DNA of 64,000 bases from Methanobacterium subterraneum (GTDB lineage: Archaea; Methanobacteriota; Methanobacteria; Methanobacteriales; Methanobacteriaceae), in assembly GCF_002813695.1 (NCBI RefSeq), contig NZ_CP017768.1, forward strand, positions 682,001-746,000, in the 5' to 3' direction. Shown piece after piece: positions 1-10,658 of the stretch. Made by a program: the position numbers and the translations under genes. The notes under the pieces were generated by a model, which saw only the letters and a list, made by a program, of their open reading frames with translations, did no database searches and had not been told where the DNA came from. Within the stretch, counting starts at the first letter, position 1. Each line of letters opens with the position of its first letter.

Positions 1-867
1 AATCCTGACGGCACTAAGAAATGGGAATACGCTGTTTCCGAAGGACAGTATGGTAGTGATGTGCCATCTCCAGCCATAGCTCCCGATGGAACTATCTACT
101 TTGTATATAATTATCATTATTCAAGTAGTAGGACGCTCATCTATGTGCATTGGACCAGAATGGCGGACTTATCTGGAATTATCTTATTAATGGATATGTA
201 AAATCACATCCAGCAGTTGCCAGTGACGGAACTATCTACTTAGCAGCTAGAGATGGGAAATTATACGCAATAAATCCTAACGGGACACAAAAATGGGAAT
301 ATGCAACTGAAAAAGGTGTTGGCACTGATTTTATAACAGCTCCTTCAGTAGCAAAATATGGAACCAACCATATACGTGGGAGGTTTATTCAAAGATGATG
401 ATCAGTATCCGGGTATCCTGTATGCCATTAATCCAGATGGAACCTTTAAATGGAGTTTTACCACTCCCCACGCTGTGGGTATTGAAGCAGTGATTGGTGA
501 TGATGGAACCATATACTTCGGTGATGGTGCTGCCGTAGGCACTTTCTATGCATTAAACCCTGACGGAACCGTAAAATGGTCATTAGAAGTAGAACCAACC
601 ACCTCTGCAGCCATTGCCAGCAATGGTGATCTGTACTTAGGACTGGTTATGGGACAAACCTATTATCTCTACAGTGTTCAGGGACCAAGATTTAATCCAA
701 ACCCAGACCCCAACCCTAATCCCAATAATACCGCCAGCGCTGCAACCACAACCAGGTTCTCTGGAAACACCATTGGAATGCAAAACACAGGAATACCCAT
801 GGCTGGTATTATTATGGCTCTTTTCATGGTTGCAGGTGGATTCATCAGCATCCAGAAAACACAATAA
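1..867 (+). pseudogene. PQQ-like beta-propeller surface protein, 3' part, two frameshifts
   Basis: The 3' part of a secreted beta-propeller protein whose 5' end lies outside the window. Repeats of the type NPDGTxKWxF and DGTIYxG recur about every 40 residues, as in BamB/PQQ-like propellers. The repeats start in frame 1, continue in frame 3 from about position 140 (CALDQNGGLIW), and return to frame 1 near 358 (TIYVGG). This implies a loss and then a gain of one base. The C-terminus has a Pro/Asn-rich linker (PNPDPNPNPNN) and one hydrophobic segment (GIPMAGIIMALFMVAGG) before a short KTQ tail, an anchor typical of methanobacterial surface proteins. The function is probably adhesion or cell-wall scaffolding (inference). 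The shifts could be decay or sequencing errors. Confidence 0.75.
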
Positions 868-915
868 TGATTCAATCCATGAGAAACCAATAGTTCAATC
901 CATTAAAAACCAATA

Positions 916-948
916 AGGGATTAAAATCCCTATTTAATTTTTTTTAAT
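916..948 (+). terminator. hairpin plus T-run terminator
   Basis: A 6-bp stem AGGGAT/ATCCCT with a TAAA loop (916-931) is followed by a T-rich tract with eight consecutive T. It sits about 50 bases after the stop of the surface-protein gene and probably ends that transcript. Confidence 0.6.
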
Positions 949-1394
949 CTACATAAGATTCTAATTAATGTCCTAGTTACCCACAAATGCTATTTTTTAG
1001 TTACAGGAACCCCTACTACCTTATTAAACCCCGTTAACTTAAATTAATAATAAGTAATTAATTTTATAGGCCTTGTATGGGGAATGTTTAATTATTGGAG
1101 GGGGGAGTTATCAGGTGATCAGGTTTTTTATCGTAACTACCTTAATTTAAATACACCGAACAGTTCGGGAATATAACTGAACAGTTCGGAAAATGCATAA
1201 TTATTAGTATAATCCAAAACAAATCACATACGAGCAGGGGTTAACCACTATATCTTACAAAATATGCTTTGCCGGTACCATATTTCATAGTACAAACCCC
1301 TTCTCAACCCTCTACATTTCCCTCTCAATTTTTTAAGGATTTAATGTTTTTTCCTTATCTTAGGAACTTAATAGCCTTAATTAATGGGATTTCC
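949..1394. other. gene-free stretch with a tandem operator-like element
   Basis: No convincing gene was seen here. The stretch holds a purine-rich Shine-Dalgarno-like string near 1097-1108 with no usable start codon after it, and the paired CCGAACAGTTCGG element listed separately. Confidence 0.5.
1156..1189. promoter_or_regulatory. tandem palindromic operator-like sites
   Basis: A perfect 13-bp palindrome CCGAACAGTTCGG (1156-1168) is repeated as CTGAACAGTTCGG (1177-1189). Centres are 21 bp apart, two helical turns, so dimers would sit on one face of the helix. The form resembles TetR- or MarR-type operators (inference). No intact gene reads directly out of it and no regulator of that type is visible nearby. 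Confidence 0.5.
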
Positions 1395-1919
1395 TTACCG
1401 TGGATAATATGCAGTGATGGGATCCAGGTCATGGAATCCTTTCATATCTGCACTCCTCAGTGGTTGGGCCATATTCCAGTAACTTTCTATTTTTGATATT
1501 AATTCAGGTAGAACTAGTGATTTACCAGTCACAGTTAGCTCCAGTGATTCGTGAAGACTATACCAGTACCAGTTGGTACTCCCCAGATAGAATAGGTCTT
1601 TATCAATGAGGATAACCTTGGAGTGAAGGTTCAGGAGGGATCTGGCATGGTAATTGGGCATGTTTTTGCGGGCTAAATTAAGTGCAGAAAGGGTCTTAGA
1701 ATCAATGATACCCTCATCATCTATACGGACAATAAAGTGAACTTCTATTTCTGGATAACTAATTGAATCAATGACTTTACCTACAAAATAAGCATCAAGC
1801 CAGGGTCCAACTATACATATACTTTCAGTTGCCTGGGATATGCTGGTTTGGAGGTGGGGAAGTAACTGTCCCTTTCCCAGGATTTCCAATTCCCCTGATG
1901 GTGATATTTTTGATTCCAT
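1395..1919 (-). CDS. single-domain phospholipase D-like (HKD) protein
   Basis: A 174-residue protein with one HKD motif: LHSKVILIDKDLFYLGSTNW near residues 98-117 gives the H-x-K, downstream D and GSTN of the PLD superfamily. One-motif members such as Nuc and BfiL-type proteins act as homodimeric phosphodiesterases, often nucleases. There is no signal peptide, so a cytoplasmic phosphodiesterase or nuclease is most likely (inference). It stands alone, divergent from the ATPase gene at 2106, and the inverted-repeat array between them could control both. The substrate cannot be read from the sequence. Confidence 0.7.
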   Translation of the reverse strand: MESKISPSGELEILGKGQLLPHLQTSISQATESICIVGPWLDAYFVGKVIDSISYPEIEVHFIVRIDDEGIIDSKTLSALNLARKNMPNYHARSLLNLHSKVILIDKDLFYLGSTNWYWYSLHESLELTVTGKSLVLPELISKIESYWNMAQPLRSADMKGFHDLDPITAYYPR

Positions 1920-2020
1920 ATTATCTTATTAGTTTATTTGATTATTAATTATAATTATAATCATACTATATTTGTATTGTAATAAACATTATATATTGTA
2001 AAAGGGAATAACAATGATTA

Positions 2021-2088
2021 ATATTGTAATTCACAATATGTATTGTAAAATACAATACAAAGTATTTGTATTGCAAAAAGCATTACAA
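2021..2088. promoter_or_regulatory. array of three inverted repeats (TATTGTA/TACAATA type)
   Basis: Three successive inverted repeats precede the ATPase gene: ATATTGT-5-ACAATAT (2021-2039), GTATTGTA-3-TACAATAC (2040-2058) and TTGTATTGC-5-GCATTACAA with one mismatch (2066-2088). More TATTGTA half-sites lie at about 1974-2000. The last site ends 17 bases before the ATG, so bound protein would block expression. The ATPase carries its own C-terminal winged helix, so autoregulation is possible (inference). Confidence 0.65.
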
Positions 2089-2105
2089 AAATTAGGGTGG
2101 TAAAA

Positions 2106-3296
2106 ATGGAAGATATGGCATGGGGAACTGATGCTGAACTAACCGATGAACAGTTTTACAACCGGGAGCAGGAAATCGTAGTATTGAAAGCCGTACTTGA
2201 ATCCACAGCTAGTGGATCTAGTCCAACAATCATGGTTACCGGTATAAGGGGGATTGGAAAGACAGTCCTGTTGAAAAAAATAATTAAAGAATTGAAAGAT
2301 GATTACTTCACCTGTTACATTGATCTATCCGCCACATCCAGTTACCAGATGGGTAAGCTGACTGAAACTGGTATAATGGAACACCTCTATGAAAGTTTCA
2401 TGGAAGAGTACCAGGATAAAAAGTTTTTTTCCACTTTTAAGAAGTTAAGTAAATATTTCAGGACCAAAGATTTCAGTTTAGGAGATATACTGGATGCCGG
2501 GGGAATACCAGTACCTATCCCCAGATCTGTGAATAATTATAAAAAACTATCCAGCTTTGTGATGGACTTACCCCAGGTGATATATCAGGAACACCAGGAT
2601 CAAGTTAAAGGTACCATCCTAGTTATAGATGAGTTCCAGGTGCTCAAAGATCTGGGTGACCGGCTGGAAACTTTTTTATGGTACCTCCGAAGCGTGATAC
2701 AGAGCCAGAAAAATGTCACCTACGTGTTTTCAGGGTCATTAACCTCCTCTGATTTAATTATAAGTAAAATTGCCGGAGCTGATGGGGCATTTGGGGGGAG
2801 GATGTTAAATGTGGAAGTACACCCCTTCAGCAAATCTACCGTGAAAAACTACCTGAAAGATAAATCTCCATCCCTGATTTTTGATGAATCCGGATTTGAA
2901 AGATTCTACCAATGCACCAAGGGCATACCCTTCTATGTGAACACCTTTGCCAAGCTACTGGAAAGGGATGTACAGCTGGACCAGGAGAAGGTTAAGGATG
3001 AGTTTCAAAGAACCCTCCCTTACCTGGCAATTCATCTCATAAACCAGTGGAGCAGGATAACCTTACAGGAACAAAAAATAATCACCCAACTCCTGGAAGG
3101 TCCCATGAGGAGGAAAGATATCTCCCAAAATTTGGGGGTGACCAGTGGATCACTGAGTAAACCCCTCAGCAAATTACAGGACACTGGGCTCGTGAAATTA
3201 GAAGAAAATCATTACCTTATATCCGAACCAATTCTGGAAGCATGGTTAAAAAAGGAATACAATGAAAAGAGAGTTTATCCCTTCAGGAGTATGTAA
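2106..3296 (+). CDS. archaeal STAND-like ATPase with C-terminal winged helix
   Basis: An archaeal ATPase (Arch_ATPase type) of about 396 residues. A Walker A GIRGIGKT follows a NREQE sequence near the N-terminus. A Walker B TILVIDEFQ lies in the middle, with a FSGS segment about 40 residues later as in this family. The last 80 residues (MRRKDISQNLGVTSGSLSKP) form a winged helix. Such proteins are common in archaea, and most have no proven function beyond nucleotide-dependent regulation or DNA binding. I prefer ATG 2106 over GTG 2097 because GGTGG at 2096-2100 is then correctly spaced. It is a single gene, probably controlled by the adjacent inverted repeats. Confidence 0.8.
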   Translation: MEDMAWGTDAELTDEQFYNREQEIVVLKAVLESTASGSSPTIMVTGIRGIGKTVLLKKIIKELKDDYFTCYIDLSATSSYQMGKLTETGIMEHLYESFMEEYQDKKFFSTFKKLSKYFRTKDFSLGDILDAGGIPVPIPRSVNNYKKLSSFVMDLPQVIYQEHQDQVKGTILVIDEFQVLKDLGDRLETFLWYLRSVIQSQKNVTYVFSGSLTSSDLIISKIAGADGAFGGRMLNVEVHPFSKSTVKNYLKDKSPSLIFDESGFERFYQCTKGIPFYVNTFAKLLERDVQLDQEKVKDEFQRTLPYLAIHLINQWSRITLQEQKIITQLLEGPMRRKDISQNLGVTSGSLSKPLSKLQDTGLVKLEENHYLISEPILEAWLKKEYNEKRVYPFRSM

Positions 3297-3478
3297 TGCC
3301 TTCAGGAGGTAATTGTTCCCCCTTTTTGTTGTAAATGGAGTATGTGATTGTGTTCCTCCTTTTTGGTGTAAATAATATAATCACCACCGATATTAAAGAA
3401 TTGGTTAGAAACCTTTATAAGCGATTATTAACTTATCTATTAATGTACTAATAGTGTGTTATGAAGGTGTATTTTTAA
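3297..3478. other. intergenic stretch with imperfect tandem repeat
   Basis: No gene was seen. The end of the ATPase gene and the bases after it carry imperfect direct repeats (CCTTCAGGAG twice; TTTTTG[T/G]TGTAAAT twice), and a TATA-like CTTTATAAG lies near 3412. It may hold the promoter for the small ORF and MFS gene. Confidence 0.4.
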
Positions 3479-3640
3479 TTGAAATTAACCAGAAAATTTA
3501 TTTCTAATACTAATAAAACGCAAGCCCAATTTTTGAATTATGTTAACAGGTTATTTTTAACTGTTAAAACTGAAATATTAAATGGACATAAGGGATTATC
3601 CAGAAATTATTCTTTAAATCCCCTTTCCAGGTCATGGTAA
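3479..3640 (+). CDS. small basic ORF (53 residues) before the MFS gene
   Basis: A TTG-initiated ORF with AAGGTG (3464-3469) well placed upstream. The product is basic (starts [19 protein letters not shown]) and matches no family I recognise. It ends inside the region where the MFS protein should begin, so it could be a leader peptide, a remnant regulator, or chance. Confidence 0.3.
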   Translation: MKLTRKFISNTNKTQAQFLNYVNRLFLTVKTEILNGHKGLSRNYSLNPLSRSW

Positions 3641-3695
3641 TATTTCTGGTTTTGACAAAAAATGGCAGATCCTGCTAGCACTATCTCTGGGAACC

Positions 3696-5138
<1,443 letters not shown>

Positions 5139-5461
5139 TGATTTGCTTATTTAATGAAAGCACTATTAGTAATTGGTTATTTGATGACTGAGCACATTAA
5201 ATTAGGTAAAATTTTACATTTACCTGCAGAAATAATTCTAAATTTAATGGTACAGATATACTGGTTTAGTGTAAGTACAAATTTAACCTGGATTGTTGTT
5301 ATAACCAGGTTTACTGAGAATACAGGTTCCTCGGGTTGAACTTGAATCTGGGTTTATTTAGTTATACTAGTTCATTCATTTATGAACTAAGTTTTTCAAT
5401 GTCTAAGCCGGTGTTTCAAGGTGGGGTAAAAAATTAAAAAAAAAGAGAAATAATGTAGATA
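5139..5461. other. gene-free stretch
   Basis: An AT-rich region between the MFS gene and the convergent Hsp20 gene. I see no conserved ORF. A-rich and T-rich runs near 5430-5455 could end transcription from either side. Confidence 0.4.
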
Positions 5462-5902
<441 letters not shown>

Positions 5903-6977
5903 AAAATAATCCCCCCATTAGTTTTGTAGATCCTCCATTCTTTCATAGATTTTAAAATACACCACAAAACAACCAATTAAAGTGGAAGATGGTGGTGATG
6001 ATCAATTTTTAGAGGATATTTCTAAGTATATTTTATGTTGATAATTGTACTTATTTTTTCATATTACATCATTTTTGGGAATTTATCAAAAATATCAATG
6101 AAGTGAACAGGACTTATTCAAAGTAGGGAGAATTATGGAAACGGATCTATTACTAACCAGGAAGAGTTCCAGGAGCAAACCTGGGATATAAGTCCATGAA
6201 TGAATATTCTGATATTGGCTGGGATCTTTACTGGTTTTGTTGAGGAGTAATCTACCCAGTTTTATTTAATCTCTGATTTACCCGGGTACGGACTACAGAT
6301 GAAGGATATTTATTCAGTTTATGGGGATTCTGATAATCCTAAAATCCTTTGCTTTTGGACCCTGATATTGATATTGTTTCTATGGAACTGTGAAATATAA
6401 ACTAGGATTGGGAGTTGGGTTGAAAATCTGAAGAAGAAACAATAATAAAGATGTATTTTTGGATTTTCTGGAATAAGTTCTAAATGAATGAAAAAAATAA
6501 TAATTAATCAATAAGTGCTTAAATTCATTAAAAAAAATCAATTTAAAACGTTAAATTCAATTTAACATCTTTTTTGAAGGAAGACCCCATAATCTCTTAA
6601 ATTCCATTAACCTTAATCATCACTTATTTTGATTAAAATGGTTGATTCAAAGTTATTTATAGGTAAAACACCTCATTCATTCCTTTTTAGGTTGTGTAAG
6701 GGAAGGTCTTGCACTGATATGTGTGAATCGAATATGCCTATTTAGGGTAAATGGGCTATTAAATGAGTTCATATACTTAAAATAGCAACGGAAGCAGCCC
6801 AACCTTATACAGTTAATTCAATACCTGTAAATCAGGTCTTAAATTTAAAAAAAGGACCTCTACGTTCCCTTTTTTGCCGTAAAATTCCATACCTTTATAA
6901 GAGATGTTGTTTCCAGTTAATGTAAGTCAAAGAAAGTCCATTAAAAAAATTCTAATTTTTTCGGGCGCGGAGGCGGT
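5903..6977. other. 1.1-kb intergenic region with possible coding debris
   Basis: No intact gene was found. Short reading frames near 6134-6250 (METDLLLTRKSS; MNILILAGIFTGFVEE) look like remnants, the second like a membrane-protein start, but I cannot identify them. An imperfect A-run/T-run stem lies near 6847-6880 beside a TTTATAA box, probably part of the promoter for the peptidase gene. Confidence 0.35.
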
Positions 6978-7799
6978 ATAATTAATAGATATTCTAGCTA
7001 TGCTATCCTATGTATGATAAGCATGGTTATCGCAGTAGTCCCTATTGTGGGAGCTGTAGATGGCCAAAATTCAAATTCAAATGATGGAATTAATTACGAT
7101 GGTTTACAAATTGGAGTTACTGGTGCTGATGTAAAAGCAACAGAAAATGTGCTTCAGAACAATAAACCCTTCGGAGAGAACACTCCTAAAATTATTGGTA
7201 ACAATACTACTAATAATTCCACTAACCAATCACAGATAATGGAACTTGGAGCCTCTGGTGACCAGGTTAAAAAAATCCAGCAATGGTTAACTGATTACGG
7301 ATATTACTCTGGAGACATTGATGGTGAATTCGGTGCCAGCACTGATAAAGCTGTCAGGGATTTCCAGACAGAAGCCGGATTATTAGTTGACGGAGTTGTG
7401 GGTAAGGACACAGAAAAGGCTATGGAAACCTGGGACAAACAAGTAGCTGATGTTCAGGCTGCATCTGGTGAAGATACCAGTACTGCCAGTAAAGAAACCT
7501 CAAGCAGCTCAACAAGTCCAACATATTCCAAGAAAACCTATGCAACAGCTGTTCGAACTTACAGTAGCAAGGGTTACAGTGGTGATTGTTGGGATGTTAG
7601 TAATGCAATGTACAGTCAACTTACTTCCTCCGGTCAAAGAGCTCGGATTGTTCAGTACTCAAACAGATACTCATCCAACCACCGATCTGTAGAGGTCTGG
7701 AATGGTAATGGCTGGGTTGATGCTGACTACTCTGGCCAAGCATGGGTAGGTCAACCTACTGCTCATAGTAGCTCTGCAAAAGTGATAGCCGGTAGTTAA
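6978..7799 (+). CDS. secreted pseudomurein endoisopeptidase-like enzyme with PG-binding domain
   Basis: Layout: signal peptide, peptidoglycan-binding-type domain (ELGASGDQVKKIQQWL ... VDGVVGKDTEKAM), Ser/Thr-rich linker, and a C-terminal transglutaminase-fold peptidase with Cys in SGDCWDVSNAM, His in SNHRSVEVW and Asp in GWVDADY. The triad order and the QxRIVQYS...HRSV pattern match the pseudomurein endoisopeptidases PeiW/PeiP (family C71), which cut epsilon-Ala-Lys bonds in methanobacterial cell walls. It is probably a host autolysin or wall-remodelling enzyme, as no phage genes are nearby. ATG 7014 lies inside the signal peptide. The GGAGG at 6969-6973 instead points to ATA 6978 or ATT 6981, giving a full INRYSSYAILCMISMV leader. 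Confidence 0.8.
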   Translation: MINRYSSYAILCMISMVIAVVPIVGAVDGQNSNSNDGINYDGLQIGVTGADVKATENVLQNNKPFGENTPKIIGNNTTNNSTNQSQIMELGASGDQVKKIQQWLTDYGYYSGDIDGEFGASTDKAVRDFQTEAGLLVDGVVGKDTEKAMETWDKQVADVQAASGEDTSTASKETSSSSTSPTYSKKTYATAVRTYSSKGYSGDCWDVSNAMYSQLTSSGQRARIVQYSNRYSSNHRSVEVWNGNGWVDADYSGQAWVGQPTAHSSSAKVIAGS

Positions 7800-7827
7800 G
7801 CGTCACAACCTTAGAATTAAACCTATA

Positions 7828-7871
7828 CCAACAGTTTAAACGTAACTGTTGGATCTTACATATTTTTTTTA
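7828..7871 (+). terminator. strong hairpin plus T8 terminator
   Basis: A perfect 9-bp stem CCAACAGTT/AACTGTTGG with a 7-base loop (7828-7852) is followed by a run of eight T at about 7864-7871. It ends the peptidase transcript. Confidence 0.75.
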
Positions 7872-8088
7872 AATTTAGTTTTATTTGGTATTTTCTGATC
7901 CTAATATTAACCACCATTTTCCCCTATCATTGGGTAACCTTTTCTAATTCCTGATATTTTTTTATATTGAGATATGTTTCATTTTACCATTAACCTTAAA
8001 TCACCCTTTTTAATTTTTCCTTTTAGAATTATTATGGTAAAATATTAATATGCACTGGATTCACCTAAGACTAAGCAGGTGAAAAAAT

Positions 8089-8874
8089 ATGATAAAACAC
8101 AATATAATCGGCAATGCCATGCAAATGCTTGTAACCGAACTATCCCCTGGTGATGAAGTCTACGGGGAGGCAGGTAAATTCCTGTGGAAAACCTCCAACG
8201 TGGATATGGACACCCGATTCGGGAGCCAGAAACACGAAGGGAAAAGCTTCCTGGATAAAGCCATAGGCACCGCCATTGATATGGGTAAAAGAACCCTGGC
8301 TGGTGAGAGTGTGGCCTTCGTCCATTTCACACCATTAGGTGGGGATGGAAAGGCATCCTTTGCCCAGATGATTCCTGGTGAGATACTGGCCATGGAACTG
8401 GATGGATCCAGGGAGATGTTTGTACAGTCTGATGGGTTATTAGCAGCTGAGAGTACCATTGACTTTGACATTGCCTTAACCAAACGTCTAGGTGCCGGTG
8501 CCTTTGGGGGTCAGGGATTCATTCTGGAAAGATTCTCGGATAAGGGTACTCTGTTCGTAGGTTCCTGTGGGAATTTCTTAGAGCTAAACCCTGCTGACTA
8601 TGGAGGAACTCTACACGTGGATACCGGTTGCCTGGTGGCCTTTGAGGATTCAATTGATTACAACATAGAATTCATCGGTGGCCTGGACCAGAAGGGGCTT
8701 AAAAATATCATGTTTGGTGGTGAAGGAATATTCTTTGCTAAATTAACTGGAAATGGAAAGGTATGGATACAGTCCATGAATGTTTACTCCCTATCCAAAA
8801 CCCTCTTTAAGTATTCCGGTCAAAGATCCGCAGAAGACCGCACTGATCTAGGTGGGCTTTTGAGTAATTTTTAG
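8089..8874 (+). CDS. AIM24 / TIGR00266 family protein
   Basis: A 261-residue protein of the AIM24 family (beta-rich, Trp RNA-binding attenuator-like fold). Typical features are QMLVTELSPGDEVYGEAGKF at the start, the Gly-rich LGAGAFGGQGFI segment in the middle and the GGEGIFFAKLTGNGKVWIQS block near the end. The biochemical role is not established in prokaryotes; the mitochondrial relative is linked to inner-membrane organisation. A GGTG ribosome site lies upstream of ATG 8089. The last 20 bases of the gene, including the stop, are almost repeated just after it (GTAATTTTTAGAAC twice). It is a single gene. Confidence 0.85.
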   Translation: MIKHNIIGNAMQMLVTELSPGDEVYGEAGKFLWKTSNVDMDTRFGSQKHEGKSFLDKAIGTAIDMGKRTLAGESVAFVHFTPLGGDGKASFAQMIPGEILAMELDGSREMFVQSDGLLAAESTIDFDIALTKRLGAGAFGGQGFILERFSDKGTLFVGSCGNFLELNPADYGGTLHVDTGCLVAFEDSIDYNIEFIGGLDQKGLKNIMFGGEGIFFAKLTGNGKVWIQSMNVYSLSKTLFKYSGQRSAEDRTDLGGLLSNF

Positions 8875-9110
8875 AACTTGGGTAATTTTTAGAACAAAAA
8901 GTAACTTTTAGGATAAATCTTTCATATTTTTTTTAAATTTGTCTGATGAATTTCATTTATTATCAACGTAATTTTAAGTTTAATTTTACCTGCACATCAC
9001 TGGCTGGTTTACCCGTGCTGGTTCGTATGTTTTCACTGTATCTATAAATTCAAAACACCTATAATATAAATACCCAGGGCGTATCAGCCATCACAGTCAT
9101 CGCGCAGAAC
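8875..9110. other. intergenic region with TATA-like box
   Basis: A T8 run near 8930 probably ends the AIM24 transcript. A TATA-like tract CTATAATATAAATA lies near 9059-9072 in front of the short ORF at 9111. Nothing else was recognised. Confidence 0.4.
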
Positions 9111-9263
9111 ATGGTGGAAGCAAAAACTATCAGAATGCCGGAAACAGGTAGAACCTTCACCTATCCTCCGGGGAATATTAGTGGTGATTGGCGGACTACT
9201 GTTGCCATCAAGGAGATAAACCTCCTCACACATTTTCCTTTTTTTACATGGTTATGGCGTTAA
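9111..9263 (+). CDS. short ORF, possible gene fragment (50 residues)
   Basis: An ORF of 50 residues (MVEAKTIRMPETGRTF ...). The frame stays open upstream from 9048 (QGVSAITVIAQN) without a start codon, and the composition looks protein-like, suggesting the remnant of a larger gene. There is no clear ribosome site. I recognise no family. It converges on the NERD gene. Confidence 0.25.
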   Translation: MVEAKTIRMPETGRTFTYPPGNISGDWRTTVAIKEINLLTHFPFFTWLWR

Positions 9264-9270
9264 GGTAAAG

Positions 9271-10338
9271 CTACACACAGTATGGTTCCAGTTCCAGGGC
9301 TGCTCTTCTCAGTAAATCCATGTTGGTTTCTTTTTTACCATTCATTATGTACTCGGGGACTGTCTGGGGTATGAGAACCTTATAATTCCTGGGAGTTTCC
9401 AGTACCTGGAAATCCTGGCAGATGAAGGCCACCAGGCCCGTAATCCACGAACTATTGGTGGAGATCCCCTTATCCTGGAGAAAGTTAATGAGATCCAGGG
9501 TGTTCTTACGAACCTGGGTACCGGGGTTATTATCAATCACCATGGGAGCACCATTTTTGTAGTATAACCACTGGTTACCTTTTATACGGTACTTTCCAGA
9601 ATAGTTCTTGGTTTCAATAACAAAGATACCGGTGGGGCCAATTACAATGTGGTCGATGTTCCCACCCTTACCGGGTAAATTCACATCTTGGTAGACGTAG
9701 TAGTCCTGGGGTAGGGTGTTAAGGTACTCAGCTACCATGTTTTCACCTTCCAATCCATTCTGCCAGCTGGAACCCTCAGCTTTACCATTCTCAATGAGGG
9801 AGTTACCATAAACTCCCAGGAATACTCCGACCAGGGTTAACAAGCCATAAAAGAGATTCAGGGTACTGAATATGGCGAATAATGATAGGATAAAAAGAAT
9901 AACCCCGGCGTAAGTCAGTAGTTGTCCATGTTCCTGGATTTCAAAGTACTGTGAGGCCTTCTCCGGGGTGAAAGTGGTTGTGGTTTCCATGGTATGCTGG
10001 TGGTGTGCACTGGGTTCCTGGTCAATGGTGGTTCCAGGTTGTGGCAGCCTGGTAAACTCCACATGATCATCATAGCCTTTACCGTATTCCGGGTCATCAT
10101 ATTCATCAGGTTTACCATCACCTCCATGTTTTCCATTATCCGGATGAACAAATACTCCATCAGCTACATTTAAGGCTTCATAGAAAGATTCACCACCCAC
10201 ATCATCTGAGTATGAATCCTCCAGATTCATAAAATAAATCAGTTTCTCACCACATTCACAGTGGGTTAACTCCATTATTTCCTCTTCAGTCTCCACCTCG
10301 TAGTAGACATCACACTTATAGCAGACCAGGTATGGCAT
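9271..10338 (-). CDS. zinc-ribbon/NERD-domain membrane protein (copy 1)
   Basis: A 355-residue protein. An N-terminal zinc ribbon (C6-x2-C9 and C27-x-C29, in VCYKCDVYYEVE and CECG) is followed by an acidic, Gly-rich linker, then two membrane helices (about 140-178) and a C-terminal NERD domain (about 193-310). The NERD core shows D229 in GGNIDHIVIGP and E242-x-K244 in VIETKNY, the PD-(D/E)XK-like triad of this nuclease-related family. It may be a membrane-tethered DNA-processing enzyme (inference). A close paralogue lies at 27827-28816, and the same zinc ribbon occurs on the HEAT protein at 17036-17980. GGAGTG precedes the ATG. Confidence 0.82.
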   Translation of the reverse strand: MPYLVCYKCDVYYEVETEEEIMELTHCECGEKLIYFMNLEDSYSDDVGGESFYEALNVADGVFVHPDNGKHGGDGKPDEYDDPEYGKGYDDHVEFTRLPQPGTTIDQEPSAHHQHTMETTTTFTPEKASQYFEIQEHGQLLTYAGVILFILSLFAIFSTLNLFYGLLTLVGVFLGVYGNSLIENGKAEGSSWQNGLEGENMVAEYLNTLPQDYYVYQDVNLPGKGGNIDHIVIGPTGIFVIETKNYSGKYRIKGNQWLYYKNGAPMVIDNNPGTQVRKNTLDLINFLQDKGISTNSSWITGLVAFICQDFQVLETPRNYKVLIPQTVPEYIMNGKKETNMDLLRRAALELEPYCV

Positions 10339-10649
10339 TTTTCACTCCAGTATAATGATGAAATTTAATTGGTTAATAATCCTGCTGGATTTTTTTAATT
10401 AATAAATTTTAGCATAATTCAAGTTATTGCTTTTTTCATTTAGAGGTTTAGTAAACACACCGGGTTACACATCACCTTTTTTTTATCTGAGAGTTTCATC
10501 CATGATTATTTTTGTATTAATACAACAAAAAGATTGAAGACTCTTTTTACTGGTTTAATATTAAGAAAATCTAAATTTATATATGTTAAAAAGATATTAA
10601 ATTTTAATACACAACTAGAATTAAAGATCCATGGTGAATAAAGAGCTTA
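10339..10649. other. divergent promoter region
   Basis: An AT-rich spacer between the divergent NERD and SatD-like genes. A TATA-like TTTATATATG at about 10575-10584 lies upstream of the SatD-like gene. No gene was seen. Confidence 0.4.
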
Positions 10650-10658
10650 GTGGATATC

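Noticed and set aside
1269..1496. Plus-strand ORF of 75 residues
   Set aside because: It overlaps the 3' end of the PLD-like gene, has no ribosome site and low-complexity composition.
5154..5339. Plus-strand ORF of 61 residues after the MFS gene
   Set aside because: No ribosome site and no family resemblance; it reads like translated AT-rich spacer.
6840..6890. A-run/T-run stem as a riboswitch or RNA gene
   Set aside because: Pairing is mainly A-T with a mismatch, and no known riboswitch core is visible.
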